Below, one piece after another: positions 7,284 through 15,286 of a stretch of 47,837 nt of DNA. This stretch comes from an uncultured Spirochaetaceae bacterium (GTDB lineage Bacteria > Spirochaetota > Spirochaetia > Sphaerochaetales > Sphaerochaetaceae). The number at the start of each line of letters is the position of its first letter. The stretch's first letter is position 1. The notes under the pieces are model-generated. The model saw nothing but the letters and a program-made list of their open reading frames with translations. It was not told the origin of the DNA and made no database searches. The stretch spans positions 1-47,837 of the forward strand of contig CALXLT010000054.1 in assembly GCA_944389275.1 (NCBI GenBank), in the 5' to 3' direction. Both the position numbers and the translations under genes were made by a program.

Positions 7284-8564
7284 TCAGAGATGCTCCACCA
7301 TACCCTCGGAGGCCCTGATTCCAGAGGCCCACGCGCCTGTTATGCCACGGCTTGTTCCCGCGCCATCGCCCGCGAAGTAGACGCTGTCCGTGACCTGGAA
7401 ATGCTCATCCTTGTACTCAGGCTTGTTAGCGTAGAGCTTTATCTCAGGATAATACATGATCGTTGACGGATGGAGTATGCCTGGGATGATCGTGTCAAGC
7501 TTCTTCATTCCAGACCAGATGTAGCGCAGTATCTTCGAAGGCATAGCCAGCGAGATATCTGACGGGCAGCAATCCCTGAGCGATGGCTGGAAGTCATAAA
7601 GGTCATCATTGAACGTGGCGACCTTGCTCCTCTTTCCCATCCTGAAGTCACCTACCCTCTGCATCAGCGGCTTCCCACCGCCCATCAGCGCAGCCATCAC
7701 GCCAAGATGCTCAGCGAACTCCTGGCCGGAGGCAAGGGGCTCAGTGAAGCGCACGGTCTTGAGGATCGCGAAGTTGACAAGCCCGTTGTTCCTAGACTCA
7801 TCGGCGGCATAGGCATGCCCGTTCACGCTGTACCAGACATCGCCGCGCTCTGTCACGTACTTCTCCTTGACGACATGGGCATTGCCGCTGTTGGTGCAGA
7901 ATGTCCTGACCTTCTCCGGGAAGTAGAACTTCGGATCATAGTAATCCCTGACGATAGGATAATGCTCTATCCTCGTCTCAACCCTTATGCCGACATCCAG
8001 GATGTTGTCCATATACCTGACACCGAGCTGCTGCATCACGTCCTGGAGGAAATGGAAGCCATGGCGCCCTGGGGCGATGAGGATCGTCTTGTATCCAATC
8101 TCACGCTGGTCGGTCGTGATGAAGCGCTGGTCATTGTTGATGGAGAGCATCTCCTCCCTTAAAGATAGCTCCACGCCCTTCTCCTGGAGTTCAGTAAGGA
8201 GCTTCTGGATAAGGCGAAGCCCGCCATCAGTGCCGAGGTGTGTCTGCTGTATCTCAAGAAGCGAGCATCCGAGCTTCTCCGCCCTTGTCTGGTATGTTGA
8301 GATATTGGATTTGGGCAGGATATCCGGCTTGAGGAAGGCCTTCACCTCCTCTAGATACCTATCAGCGCTCTCCTTCGTCCAGTACTCGAACGGGAATCCG
8401 ATAGGGAACGTGAAGTTCATCTTGCAGTCGTTCCTCATCCCGCCCGTGGAGACAGGAGCCTTGTCTATCATCAGGATTGATATGTCCTTCTTCTCAAGCA
8501 GCGAGAATGCTGCACCCATACCTGCCGGTCCGGTACCGACGATCACGACGTCGTATCTATCCAT
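7284..8564 (-). CDS. FAD-dependent oxidoreductase (COG2509-type)
   Basis: 426 codons. The N-terminus YDVVIVGTGPAGMGAAFSL is a Rossmann FAD-binding motif (GTGPAG at residues 10-15). A GG motif follows (VSTGGMRNDCKMNFTFPIGF) and the C-terminus VYFAGDGAGTSRGITGAWASGI is the second FAD-binding signature. The middle includes LIAPGRHGF. This matches the uncharacterised FAD-dependent dehydrogenases related to the HI0933/BaiN group; the substrate is unknown. It is a single gene, on the same strand as and upstream of tRNA-Leu, and divergent from the GNAT-tatD pair. Confidence 0.85.
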   Translation of the reverse strand: MDRYDVVIVGTGPAGMGAAFSLLEKKDISILMIDKAPVSTGGMRNDCKMNFTFPIGFPFEYWTKESADRYLEEVKAFLKPDILPKSNISTYQTRAEKLGCSLLEIQQTHLGTDGGLRLIQKLLTELQEKGVELSLREEMLSINNDQRFITTDQREIGYKTILIAPGRHGFHFLQDVMQQLGVRYMDNILDVGIRVETRIEHYPIVRDYYDPKFYFPEKVRTFCTNSGNAHVVKEKYVTERGDVWYSVNGHAYAADESRNNGLVNFAILKTVRFTEPLASGQEFAEHLGVMAALMGGGKPLMQRVGDFRMGKRSKVATFNDDLYDFQPSLRDCCPSDISLAMPSKILRYIWSGMKKLDTIIPGILHPSTIMYYPEIKLYANKPEYKDEHFQVTDSVYFAGDGAGTSRGITGAWASGIRASEGMVEHL

Positions 8565-8690
8565 GCAATCCTCCCCGTTGATTATGCTGGATTAACGCGA
8601 TAGATGCAAATGCTTTTTTCAGGCAGCTGCAGAACATGCCTTGATTAACTTTTCATCCCGGCTTTGATATGCTTTGAGCTGGAGAGAAGC

Positions 8691-9173
8691 ATGATCATAC
8701 GGGATGCTAAGGCAGAGGATATGGGCCAGGTGGCCGCAATCTATGCCTATTACGTGGAGAACACGGCGATATCATTCGAATGCGAGGCTCCGACGGCTGA
8801 GGAGATGGAGCGAAGGAGGATATCCTTCAGGCCATATCCCTACATAGTCGCGGAGGAAGAGGGCAGGATACTCGGCTATGCCTACGCCCATCCGTTCTCA
8901 AGCCGCGCGGCATACGGCAGAAGCGTTGAGGTCACAATATACCTGGATACGCAAGAGGAAGGGAAAGGCATCGGGCGGATGCTCTACCAAAAGCTTGAGG
9001 AGAAGCTTCGGGAAATCGGCATCCACAATCTCTACGCGATAGTCATGTATCCCGGCGAAGGGAGCGTTGAGTTCCATGAGAGTATGGGATACAGGATCGT
9101 CGGCACACTCACCGACTGCGGGGAGAAGTTCGGCCGTCTTCTCTCAGTCGTGTACATGGAGAAGAGGATATGA
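8691..9173 (+). CDS. GNAT N-acetyltransferase (phosphinothricin acetyltransferase-like)
   Basis: 160 residues from ATG 8691, which has GGAGAG nine bases upstream; an upstream in-frame start at 8664 lacks such a site. Sequence blocks are MIIRDAKAEDMGQVAAIYAYYV, NTAISFECEAPTAEEM, GYAYAHPFSSRAAYGRSVEV and the acetyl-CoA loop EEGKGIGRMLYQKLEEKL, with SVEFHESMGYRIVGTL near the end. These are the features of the PAT/YncA branch of GNAT enzymes, which acetylate small amines including methionine derivatives. The substrate here is not predictable. The stop overlaps the tatD start (ATGA), so the two are co-translated. Confidence 0.9.
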   Translation: MIIRDAKAEDMGQVAAIYAYYVENTAISFECEAPTAEEMERRRISFRPYPYIVAEEEGRILGYAYAHPFSSRAAYGRSVEVTIYLDTQEEGKGIGRMLYQKLEEKLREIGIHNLYAIVMYPGEGSVEFHESMGYRIVGTLTDCGEKFGRLLSVVYMEKRI

Positions 9174-9952
9174 TCATAGATAGCCATTTCCATACGCTCT
9201 CAATGGCGAAAAGAGGGATAAGCGAGCTTCCGGATGGCCTTGTAGGGATAGATGTCGGGACAGATCCAGGGGACGCAGAGGAGCGCCTTTCTCTCCTTCC
9301 CCAATCCCCGTCCGTGTTCTTCTCAATCGGCTCAGGGCCATGGAGGCTGAGCGATTGCGGCTATGGCGGCGCCCAAAGGGAAGAGGAGCTTCTCCGCCGC
9401 GACATCTCCAGGCATGGCGCTGACGCCATCGGGGAGTGCGGATTCGACAACCACTGGAAGTACGGTGACAGGAAAAGCGCGATGGAGCTTTTCATGATGC
9501 AGGCGGCGCTTGCTGAGGAGTTTGACGTGCCGATCATAATCCACACGCGCGATGCTGACGATGAGATAAGGGAGGCCATCTCCTCCCCCTCATTCCGCTG
9601 CCGAGGCATAATGCACTGCTACTCATCAGGGCCTCTTCTGATGAAAGCTGCTCTGGATAAGAGTCTCTTCATCTCATTTTCGGGAAACGTCACATACAAG
9701 GGAAGCGATATCATAAGGGAGAGCGCGAAGGCCGTGCCCCGCGACAGGATACTCTACGAGACCGATTCTCCGTACCTCGCGCCTATACCGATGAGGGGAA
9801 AGCCATGCCGCCCCGAGTACACGGAATATACTCTCTCGTTCCTTGCAGAGCTCAGGGGAGAGGACAGGGAGGAACTCAAGGGGAATGTCCTGGAGAACCT
9901 ATACTCAGTCCTTGGACGAAAAGAAAGCGTAAGAAAGAGCATCGGAGCCTGA
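9170..9952 (+). CDS. TatD-family metal-dependent hydrolase
   Basis: 260 codons. It has all metal ligands of the family: HFH (His6, His8), IGECGFD (Glu89), IIHTRDAD (His125), MHCYSSG (His149) and ETDSPYLAP (Asp198). TatD proteins are Mg-dependent 3'-5' nucleases with proposed roles in DNA repair or D-aminoacyl-tRNA-like hydrolysis. The start overlaps the preceding GNAT gene by 4 nt. The final 48 nt overlap the 3' end of the convergent hypothetical gene at 9905-10645. Confidence 0.93.
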   Translation: MIIDSHFHTLSMAKRGISELPDGLVGIDVGTDPGDAEERLSLLPQSPSVFFSIGSGPWRLSDCGYGGAQREEELLRRDISRHGADAIGECGFDNHWKYGDRKSAMELFMMQAALAEEFDVPIIIHTRDADDEIREAISSPSFRCRGIMHCYSSGPLLMKAALDKSLFISFSGNVTYKGSDIIRESAKAVPRDRILYETDSPYLAPIPMRGKPCRPEYTEYTLSFLAELRGEDREELKGNVLENLYSVLGRKESVRKSIGA

Positions 9953-10645
9953 GAGAAGGCCCTCTATGGTCCTGTCCCAGTCTATGCCGACGGTGCCGGA
10001 GACAGCTGTTGTCTCCAAAGCCGCGCCATGGATGAAGTCAACTACAGCGGGGATGCTGCCTGTACGCATGGTGCGGAGCGATGAGAGCGGAGTGAGATAT
10101 AGCACGGTATCCGCATCCGCGGTCTTCCTTGCTATCTCCTCCTCATTGGCAACCGAGACACGCCCTGAATATGTCACCTCGAACGCGTTTCCATCTGCAT
10201 CGATGAGCCTTTCCGCGATATCAGAGGCAATGCGGTCCGAGCTTTCATAGAGGATGCATTCGGCGCCCTCTGATAGCGCGCTCTCCCACATAAGCGGAAG
10301 ATCCGGAATCAGCACGAGGTCAGGGCTCTCCCCCTCCTCTGCGACGCGGCCGAAGAGCACGACGCGTCCATCTGCATCGGATGGCACGGGAACGGAAGGC
10401 ATGACTATGACAAGATCCGCTTTCGAGGCGTTCCCAGTCAGGCGGAATGACGATGTGAGCCTTGATGGCCCGGCAACATCGAATCCATCAGGCAAGGCTG
10501 AGGAAAGGACCGACACGGAAGGCCTTGTGAGATAGAATGAGAGGAATATGGCAGCCGCAGCCGCTATAGCGGCAATGGGAAGGGCTATCAGCAGCTTCCT
10601 TCTCTTCCAGGCTTTGCTTTCGATCTGTCCTTCATCATCCGGCAT
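9905..10645 (-). CDS. Membrane-anchored extracytoplasmic protein of unknown function
   Basis: 246 residues from ATG 10645 (MPDDEGQ); an upstream start at 10663 is possible and neither has a clear ribosome site. A charged N-terminus (KAWKRRK) precedes one transmembrane helix (LLIALPIAAIAAAAAIFLSF), so about 200 residues lie outside the membrane. The rest has alternating strands and helices (ADLVIVMPSVPVP, GRVVLFGRVAEEGE, DTVLYLTPLSSLRTMRTG, AVVDFIHGAALETTAVSG) and resembles a Rossmann-like or type 1 periplasmic binding fold. That is a pattern impression only. I do not recognise the family. The 3' end overlaps tatD by 48 nt. Confidence 0.65.
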   Translation of the reverse strand: MPDDEGQIESKAWKRRKLLIALPIAAIAAAAAIFLSFYLTRPSVSVLSSALPDGFDVAGPSRLTSSFRLTGNASKADLVIVMPSVPVPSDADGRVVLFGRVAEEGESPDLVLIPDLPLMWESALSEGAECILYESSDRIASDIAERLIDADGNAFEVTYSGRVSVANEEEIARKTADADTVLYLTPLSSLRTMRTGSIPAVVDFIHGAALETTAVSGTVGIDWDRTIEGLLSGSDALSYAFFSSKD

Positions 10646-10727
10646 AGGGAGAATATAGCACAAAACGAGGAGAGGGAGAACGGCGCGCGCATTGACTTGC
10701 GGAAGGCAAGTCCATACATTCTCCCCT

Positions 10728-11645
10728 ATGAGGGAAGGCAGAGGAAGGATTGTCTCCGGGATGATATGCGCGGCGCTATGCGAGACCCTGTTCGGCCTGA
10801 GCTACGTCTTCACGAAGGACACAACAGGAAGGGCGACCCCACTCATGCTCCTTGGCTGGCGCTTTACGGTGGCGTTCATAGCGATGACGCTCTGCGTTTT
10901 GGCAGGAATCATGAAGATAAACCTTAAGGGAAAGCCAAAGAAGCCCCTTATCCTCATCGCGGCGCTCAATCCGGTCATCTACTTCACGGCAGAGACATGG
11001 GGCATCTCGAAGCTGACTGCATCTGAAAGCGGCGCGTTCCTCGCATGCATCCCTATAGCGTCACTCATGACATCCACCGCTATTCTCCGCATCCGTCCGT
11101 CAATAAGGCAGACAGCCGGCATCCTCATCACGCTGATAGGCGTCCTGGCAACGGTCTTCGCCTCCGGGATCTCGGCAAGCTTCTCCCCTTCCGGCTATGC
11201 GTTCCTTGCCGCAGCTGTCATCTCATACGCGCTCTACAGCGTGGGCGTCAGCAAGGCCTCAGGTTATACAGAAGCCGAGATGACATACGCTATGCTCATG
11301 CTGGGCGCCGCGGTATTCTCAGCCGCTGCGGCAGCAGAGGCATTGATGGCAGGGAAGCTTGAAACGCTTCTGCTGCTGCCGCTCAGGGATAAGGCATTCC
11401 TATCCGCGGTGCTGTATCAGGGGATATGCTGCTCGATCGTGGCCTTCTTCCTCTCGAACATGGCGATATCTCGGATAGGGGTGAACAGGACAGCGTCATT
11501 CATAGGGTTATCAACTGCCGTCTCGATAGCGGCAGGGATCCTTTTCCTAAAAGAGCCATTTACACCGCTGCAGGGCGTGGGAGCCCTGTTGGTGCTTGCG
11601 GGAATCTACGTGGCGAACAGGGGATCAGCAAGAAAGGAGGCATAG
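10728..11645 (+). CDS. EamA/DMT-superfamily transporter
   Basis: About 305 residues with ten hydrophobic segments in two homologous halves (first half from CAALCETLFGLSYVFTK; second half from GYAFLAAAVISYALYSVGV). The EamA signature G.NPVIYFTAETWGI and the C-terminal FLKEPFTPLQGVGALLVLAGIYV are typical. DMT proteins of this type export amino acids, nucleosides or other metabolites; the substrate cannot be told. Start candidates are ATG 10728 and ATG 10761, both without a strong ribosome site. The last 21 nt overlap the convergent HAD gene. Confidence 0.88.
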   Translation: MREGRGRIVSGMICAALCETLFGLSYVFTKDTTGRATPLMLLGWRFTVAFIAMTLCVLAGIMKINLKGKPKKPLILIAALNPVIYFTAETWGISKLTASESGAFLACIPIASLMTSTAILRIRPSIRQTAGILITLIGVLATVFASGISASFSPSGYAFLAAAVISYALYSVGVSKASGYTEAEMTYAMLMLGAAVFSAAAAAEALMAGKLETLLLLPLRDKAFLSAVLYQGICCSIVAFFLSNMAISRIGVNRTASFIGLSTAVSIAAGILFLKEPFTPLQGVGALLVLAGIYVANRGSARKEA

Positions 11646-12224
11646 GCACTCACTGTGGAACGAGGCGGCGTCCATCGTCATGAACCCAGCGGACATGGCA
11701 ACGCCTTCAGCCTCAGCCAGATCCTCATATACGATGCACTCGCCGCAGCTGAGTCCTAGGAGACCAGAAGCCATGATGAAGACCTTCGGGCTTCTCTTGT
11801 CCTCCCCTGCCTCCGCTGTCGTCACGATCCCGTCAAAGAGGCCAAGGATGCCGTTTGAAAGGAGCGCGGCCTCCGCTATTCCCCTATCCAGATCCGTCGC
11901 CACGGCAAGCCTTATGCCTCTTCTCCTCATTTCCTCAAGATACTCCCTGCATCCTGGATAGAGGCGCACTGTATTGCCATAGGCATACCGTGACATCTCA
12001 TTCCACTCAGCCATCAGGGCATCCGGTGCGTCTGGAAGGGAGAAACGGGCTCTCGTGTACTCTGCAGCGGCACGGAAGCTCATCGAGCTGACCGCACCTG
12101 GGTAATCAGAAGGCATGGCAATGCCACGCCTTGCGAGGAACGCCCTGTCGATATCCTCCCACAGGCTATCGGTATCAAGAAGGGTGCCATCAAGATCGAA
12201 TATCGCGCCTTTCACGCCAGCCAT
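11625..12224 (-). CDS. HAD-superfamily phosphatase (beta-phosphoglucomutase-like), last gene of the thiamin operon
   Basis: 199 codons. Motif I is GAIFDLDGTLLDTDS with Asp10 and Asp12, motif II is in LAVATDLD, motif III Lys lies in EDKRSPKVF, and motif IV is IVYEDLAEAEG. The cap (SMSFRAAAEYTRARF) is of the helical C1 type. Such enzymes hydrolyse small phosphate esters. It overlaps thiE by 13 nt, so it belongs to the TPP-regulated operon. I infer a role with thiamin intermediates, for example dephosphorylating thiamin or HMP phosphates, but this is not visible in the sequence. Its end overlaps the DMT gene by 21 nt. Confidence 0.88.
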   Translation of the reverse strand: MAGVKGAIFDLDGTLLDTDSLWEDIDRAFLARRGIAMPSDYPGAVSSMSFRAAAEYTRARFSLPDAPDALMAEWNEMSRYAYGNTVRLYPGCREYLEEMRRRGIRLAVATDLDRGIAEAALLSNGILGLFDGIVTTAEAGEDKRSPKVFIMASGLLGLSCGECIVYEDLAEAEGVAMSAGFMTMDAASFHSECLCLLSC

Positions 12225-12835
12225 GCCGCCTTCAGCTCCCTTGCAGCCCGTTCCGGATCATCTGCTGCCACGACTGCCGACACGACAGCTATCCCATCAA
12301 CGCCAAGCCCCTTGTAATGGCCTATCGTGCCGAGGTTGATGCCGCCTATTATGACGATTGGGATTGAGACAGCTGCGCGTATCGCCTTCAGCTCATCCAC
12401 GGTCACCGTATCAGCATCGCTTTTCGTCATTGTAGGATTCATCGCCCCGACGCCAAGGTAATCTGCGCCATCCCTTTCCGCCTGCCTAGCCTCCTCAAGA
12501 GAAGAGGCGGAGACGCCGAGGATCATATCAGGCCCGATAATCCGCCGCGCAGCACGCGCCGGGATATCATCCTGCCCCAGATGCACTCCCTCTGCCCCCA
12601 CCGCAAGGGCGATATCCACCCTATCATTTATTATCAGGGGGATGCCATAGCGCCGCGTTATGGCATGGACGCTCTCCGCTATCTGGAGAAAGGATCTTCC
12701 GGATGCATCCTTCTCCCTGAGCTGTATGACACCAGCTCCGCCTTTTATAGCCTTCTCGACGCTCTCCTCTATCGTCGGAGAGCTCATGAGGCATCTGTCC
12801 GTGCATACATAGAGGGTGTAATCAATCGAATTCAA
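12212..12835 (-). CDS. thiE: Thiamin-phosphate synthase
   Basis: 207 codons. Family signatures: GVIQLREKDASGR (residues 36-48), IPLIINDRVDIALAVGAEGVHL-type segment with GQDD, YLGVGAMNPTMTKSDA, and IVIIGGINLG. ThiE joins HMP-PP and THZ-P to form thiamin monophosphate in the cytoplasm. It overlaps thiM upstream by 14 nt and the HAD gene downstream by 13 nt. Confidence 0.96.
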   Translation of the reverse strand: MNSIDYTLYVCTDRCLMSSPTIEESVEKAIKGGAGVIQLREKDASGRSFLQIAESVHAITRRYGIPLIINDRVDIALAVGAEGVHLGQDDIPARAARRIIGPDMILGVSASSLEEARQAERDGADYLGVGAMNPTMTKSDADTVTVDELKAIRAAVSIPIVIIGGINLGTIGHYKGLGVDGIAVVSAVVAADDPERAARELKAAWLA

Positions 12836-13610
12836 GCTGCCCCTTCTCCTTTATCATGGCGTCAGACATCAGGCTCAGCGCATCGATGATGGCCACGCGG
12901 AAGCTTCCAGTCCCAAGATGTCCCGCCTTCTCATATGCATCTATGCCAGCGGCCCCCATTGCCGCAATGGCGTTCGCAGTCATGAGGAAAGGATCCTCCC
13001 CCGTTCCGACGAATGCTCCTATGATCCCGGATAGCATGCACCCGGTTCCTGTTATCCGCCCCATCTCGAGATGACCGGAATATATCCTCGCGATCCTTCC
13101 GTCCTTCGCGACGGTGTCGACACGGCCTGTTATCGCAGCGACCGCGCCGGCCTTACAGGACACGGCGGAAGCGACGGCCACAGGATCCGCATCGGCCTCG
13201 CTCATCGATGAATCGACCCCTTTTGTACGGGAAGCCGAGCCGTTTATGTAAGCCATCTCGGAAAGATTACCGCGTATGACTGTGAAGCTGACCTTTGACA
13301 GGAGCTCATCGACCGTGCGGTTGCGGTATGAAGAGGCGCCGGCCCCCACAGGATCGAGCACAACAGGGATTCCAAGCTCATTGGCCTTCATCCCTGCCTG
13401 GACCATGGACCTGACGGTACGCTCGTTGAGCGTCCCTATATTGATCACCAGCGCCTGGCTTATCGAGACGATGTCCTCAACGTCATTGATATCATCAGAC
13501 ATTATCGGGGACGCGCCGACAGCGAGGATCGCGTTCGCCGTGTCATTGACTGTCACATAATTCGTTATGCAGTGCACAAGAGGGCACCTGCTCCTTACGA
13601 TGCTTATCAT
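12822..13610 (-). CDS. thiM: Hydroxyethylthiazole kinase
   Basis: 262 codons. Typical blocks: CPLVHCITNYVTVNDTANAI, GASPIMSDD, VVLDPVGAGASSYR, VIRGNLSEMA, AAITGRVD and the catalytic ITGTGCMLSG with Cys191. The enzyme phosphorylates the thiazole moiety for salvage. The start overlaps the tenA stop (ATGA) and the end overlaps thiE by 14 nt. Confidence 0.96.
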   Translation of the reverse strand: MISIVRSRCPLVHCITNYVTVNDTANAILAVGASPIMSDDINDVEDIVSISQALVINIGTLNERTVRSMVQAGMKANELGIPVVLDPVGAGASSYRNRTVDELLSKVSFTVIRGNLSEMAYINGSASRTKGVDSSMSEADADPVAVASAVSCKAGAVAAITGRVDTVAKDGRIARIYSGHLEMGRITGTGCMLSGIIGAFVGTGEDPFLMTANAIAAMGAAGIDAYEKAGHLGTGSFRVAIIDALSLMSDAMIKEKGQLEFD

Positions 13611-14257
13611 TCCTCACCTCCTGCCATCTTCCAGAACATAAGCTCATGGCGCGCCGCCTCGCGGAATATGGAGGACAGCCTCGCCTTATCAGGATAATCT
13701 CCGCAGACCTTGTCGCAGTAAGCCTCCCATTCCCTGCAGCACTCGGAATAGAATGAGGAGGTATAGTCCCGGACAAGGGGACCGTAATACGTATCAAGCA
13801 CCTCAGGATGACGCTCAAGCGTCCTGCCAAAGACATACTCATAACCTGTCATGCAGGGCATGACCGCCATCAGGATCTCCTCCAGGCTTCCCTTCTCCGC
13901 AATCTGGATAAGGAATCCCGTATAGTCGCTGCAGGCCTTCCTCTTCCCCATCCTCTCCACATCGTCATCTGTCAGGCCGCCATCGGCAAGATAGCCAAGC
14001 CGTGTCGCGTTCTCGCTGTCATTGACGAAGCCGAGGACTGAATAGAAGAACTGCATGTCCCGAAGCGTGCGTGAGCGGAACATGCCCATCGCGAAGGCCT
14101 TCATATAGTCACGGAGATAGATGCTGTCCTGGACTATATAATCGAGGAATCTCGTCCTATCGAGCGTGCCTCTGCCAAGCTCCTCAAGGAAAGGCTCTGC
14201 CGCTGCAGCCTCATACAGATCCATGGAATCCGCCGTTATCCTTTCCATCAGCGTCAT
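13607..14257 (-). CDS. tenA: Aminopyrimidine aminohydrolase / thiaminase II
   Basis: 216 residues from ATG 14257, preceded by GGAGG eight bases upstream; a longer frame upstream runs inside thiD and is rejected. The residues known as catalytic in Bacillus TenA are present at the same numbers: Asp44 (IVQDSIYLRDYM), Cys135 (VMPCMTGYEYVFG) and Glu205 (RHELMFWKMA). TenA converts degraded thiamin (aminopyrimidine) to HMP. It sits between thiD and thiM, one base after thiD, so the operon covers both halves of thiamin salvage. Confidence 0.95.
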   Translation of the reverse strand: MTLMERITADSMDLYEAAAAEPFLEELGRGTLDRTRFLDYIVQDSIYLRDYMKAFAMGMFRSRTLRDMQFFYSVLGFVNDSENATRLGYLADGGLTDDDVERMGKRKACSDYTGFLIQIAEKGSLEEILMAVMPCMTGYEYVFGRTLERHPEVLDTYYGPLVRDYTSSFYSECCREWEAYCDKVCGDYPDKARLSSIFREAARHELMFWKMAGGEE

Positions 14258-14258
14258 A

Positions 14259-15047
14259 TCACACCTCCCTATGCATGAAGAAATGGTCCGTGGGCCCATT
14301 GCCTTTCCCGAGCTCCAGCGCATGCTCGATCGCGCCCGTGACATACTCCTTCGCCTTATCCACAGCAGCCGCAAGCTCCTCTCCAAGCGCGAGATATGAA
14401 GCTATAGCGCTGGAGAGCGTGCAGCCGGTGCCATGGGTATTCTTCGTATCTATCCTGTGGCCAGGGAACACGGTGAAGCCGCGGCCATCGAAGAGAAGGT
14501 CATCAGCGTTTCCTACCCTATGCCCGCCCTTCACGAGCACGGCCTTGGCGCCCATCCGCGATATGATCTCAGCGCTCCTCTTCATCCCGTCCAGGTCATG
14601 AATCTCAATCCCGGATATCTTCTCGGCCTCCGGGATATTTGGAGTCAGCACCGCAGCAAGCGGAATCACCGTTGAGATAAGGGTATCGATCGAGTCCTCC
14701 TGCATAAGCGGTGAACCGTTCTTCGCATACATCACCGGATCGATAACGACATGCCTGGGCCTGTATTCCCTGATCTTCCCAGCCACGGCCTTCATGCATT
14801 CCGGGGTGGATAGCATCCCGATCTTCACGGCATCCGGCCATATATCCTCGAAGACCGCGTCGATCTGGTCAGAGATAACGCGGGGAGATACATCCTCGAT
14901 CGATATAACACGTGACGTGTTCTCCGCGACTACAGAGACTATTACGGACATGGCGAATACGCCAAGGGCTGACATCGTCTTGATATCCGCCTGGATCCCG
15001 GCTCCTCCGGAGCAATCAGATCCGGCAATGGACAAAGCTGTCTTCAT
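14259..15047 (-). CDS. thiD: Hydroxymethylpyrimidine/phosphomethylpyrimidine kinase
   Basis: 262 codons. Family blocks: ALSIAGSDCSGGAGIQADIKT at the start (in two parts), VKIGMLSTPE, VVIDPVMYAKNGSPL, LTPNIPEAEKISG, AVLVKGGH and the anion-hole motif NTHGTGCTLSSAIAS. ThiD phosphorylates HMP twice. It is the first gene behind the TPP riboswitch and its ribosome site CAGGAGGT (15059-15052) is the target of the switch. No de novo genes (thiC, thiG, thiS) accompany it, so this operon is for salvage. Confidence 0.96.
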   Translation of the reverse strand: MKTALSIAGSDCSGGAGIQADIKTMSALGVFAMSVIVSVVAENTSRVISIEDVSPRVISDQIDAVFEDIWPDAVKIGMLSTPECMKAVAGKIREYRPRHVVIDPVMYAKNGSPLMQEDSIDTLISTVIPLAAVLTPNIPEAEKISGIEIHDLDGMKRSAEIISRMGAKAVLVKGGHRVGNADDLLFDGRGFTVFPGHRIDTKNTHGTGCTLSSAIASYLALGEELAAAVDKAKEYVTGAIEHALELGKGNGPTDHFFMHREV

Positions 15048-15051
15048 TCAA

Positions 15052-15170
15052 ACCTCCTGAGACAAAAGACTATGCAGGAGGTGCGGTGCAATGCTCCCTA
15101 CGCTGGTGCTAACCAACAGGTTCCAAGGGTCAGGTTCTACCTTCTCAGCCTCGCGGCTCCCCTGCATACG
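15052..15170 (-). promoter_or_regulatory. TPP riboswitch (THI element) with translational switch
   Basis: The minus-strand leader carries the conserved TPP aptamer between about 15166 and 15091: GGCTGAGA, GAACCTGACCCTTGGAACCTG (in two parts) and ACCAGCGTAGGGA, closed by P1 ATGC/GCAT. The expression platform is readable. CAGGAGGT at 15059-15052 is the thiD ribosome site, and ACCTCCTG at 15082-15075 pairs with it over 8 bp. The competing partner TATGCAGG (15168-15161) pairs perfectly with CCTGCATA (15078-15071) and uses the P1 bases. So without TPP the anti-ribosome-site is held by the 5' strand and translation is on. With TPP, P1 forms, the anti-site is released and blocks thiD. No U-tract is seen, which favours translational over transcriptional control. 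Confidence 0.93.
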
Positions 15171-15176
15171 CATCAA

Positions 15177-15205
15177 TATATAGCACAGCTCGCGGGCAAT
15201 TGGAA
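15177..15205 (-). promoter_or_regulatory. Promoter of the thiamin salvage operon
   Basis: TTCCAA (15205-15200) and TATATA (15182-15177) are 17 bp apart on the minus strand. Transcription would start about 15170, exactly at the 5' end of the riboswitch leader, which supports the call although the -35 box is weak. Confidence 0.5.
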
Positions 15206-15230
15206 CAGCAGAAGGCTCCAAGCCCTGCAG

Positions 15231-15259
15231 TTGACCGTGATTCACGCTTTGATTAAAGT
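15231..15259 (+). promoter_or_regulatory. Promoter of the aldolase gene
   Basis: TTGACC (15231-15236) and TAAAGT (15254-15259) are 17 bp apart, about 27 bp before the aldolase ATG. The -10 box keeps TA...T, as do the structured-RNA promoters in this window. Confidence 0.5.
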
Positions 15260-15286
15260 GATACGAGACAATCAAGGAGGACGTAG

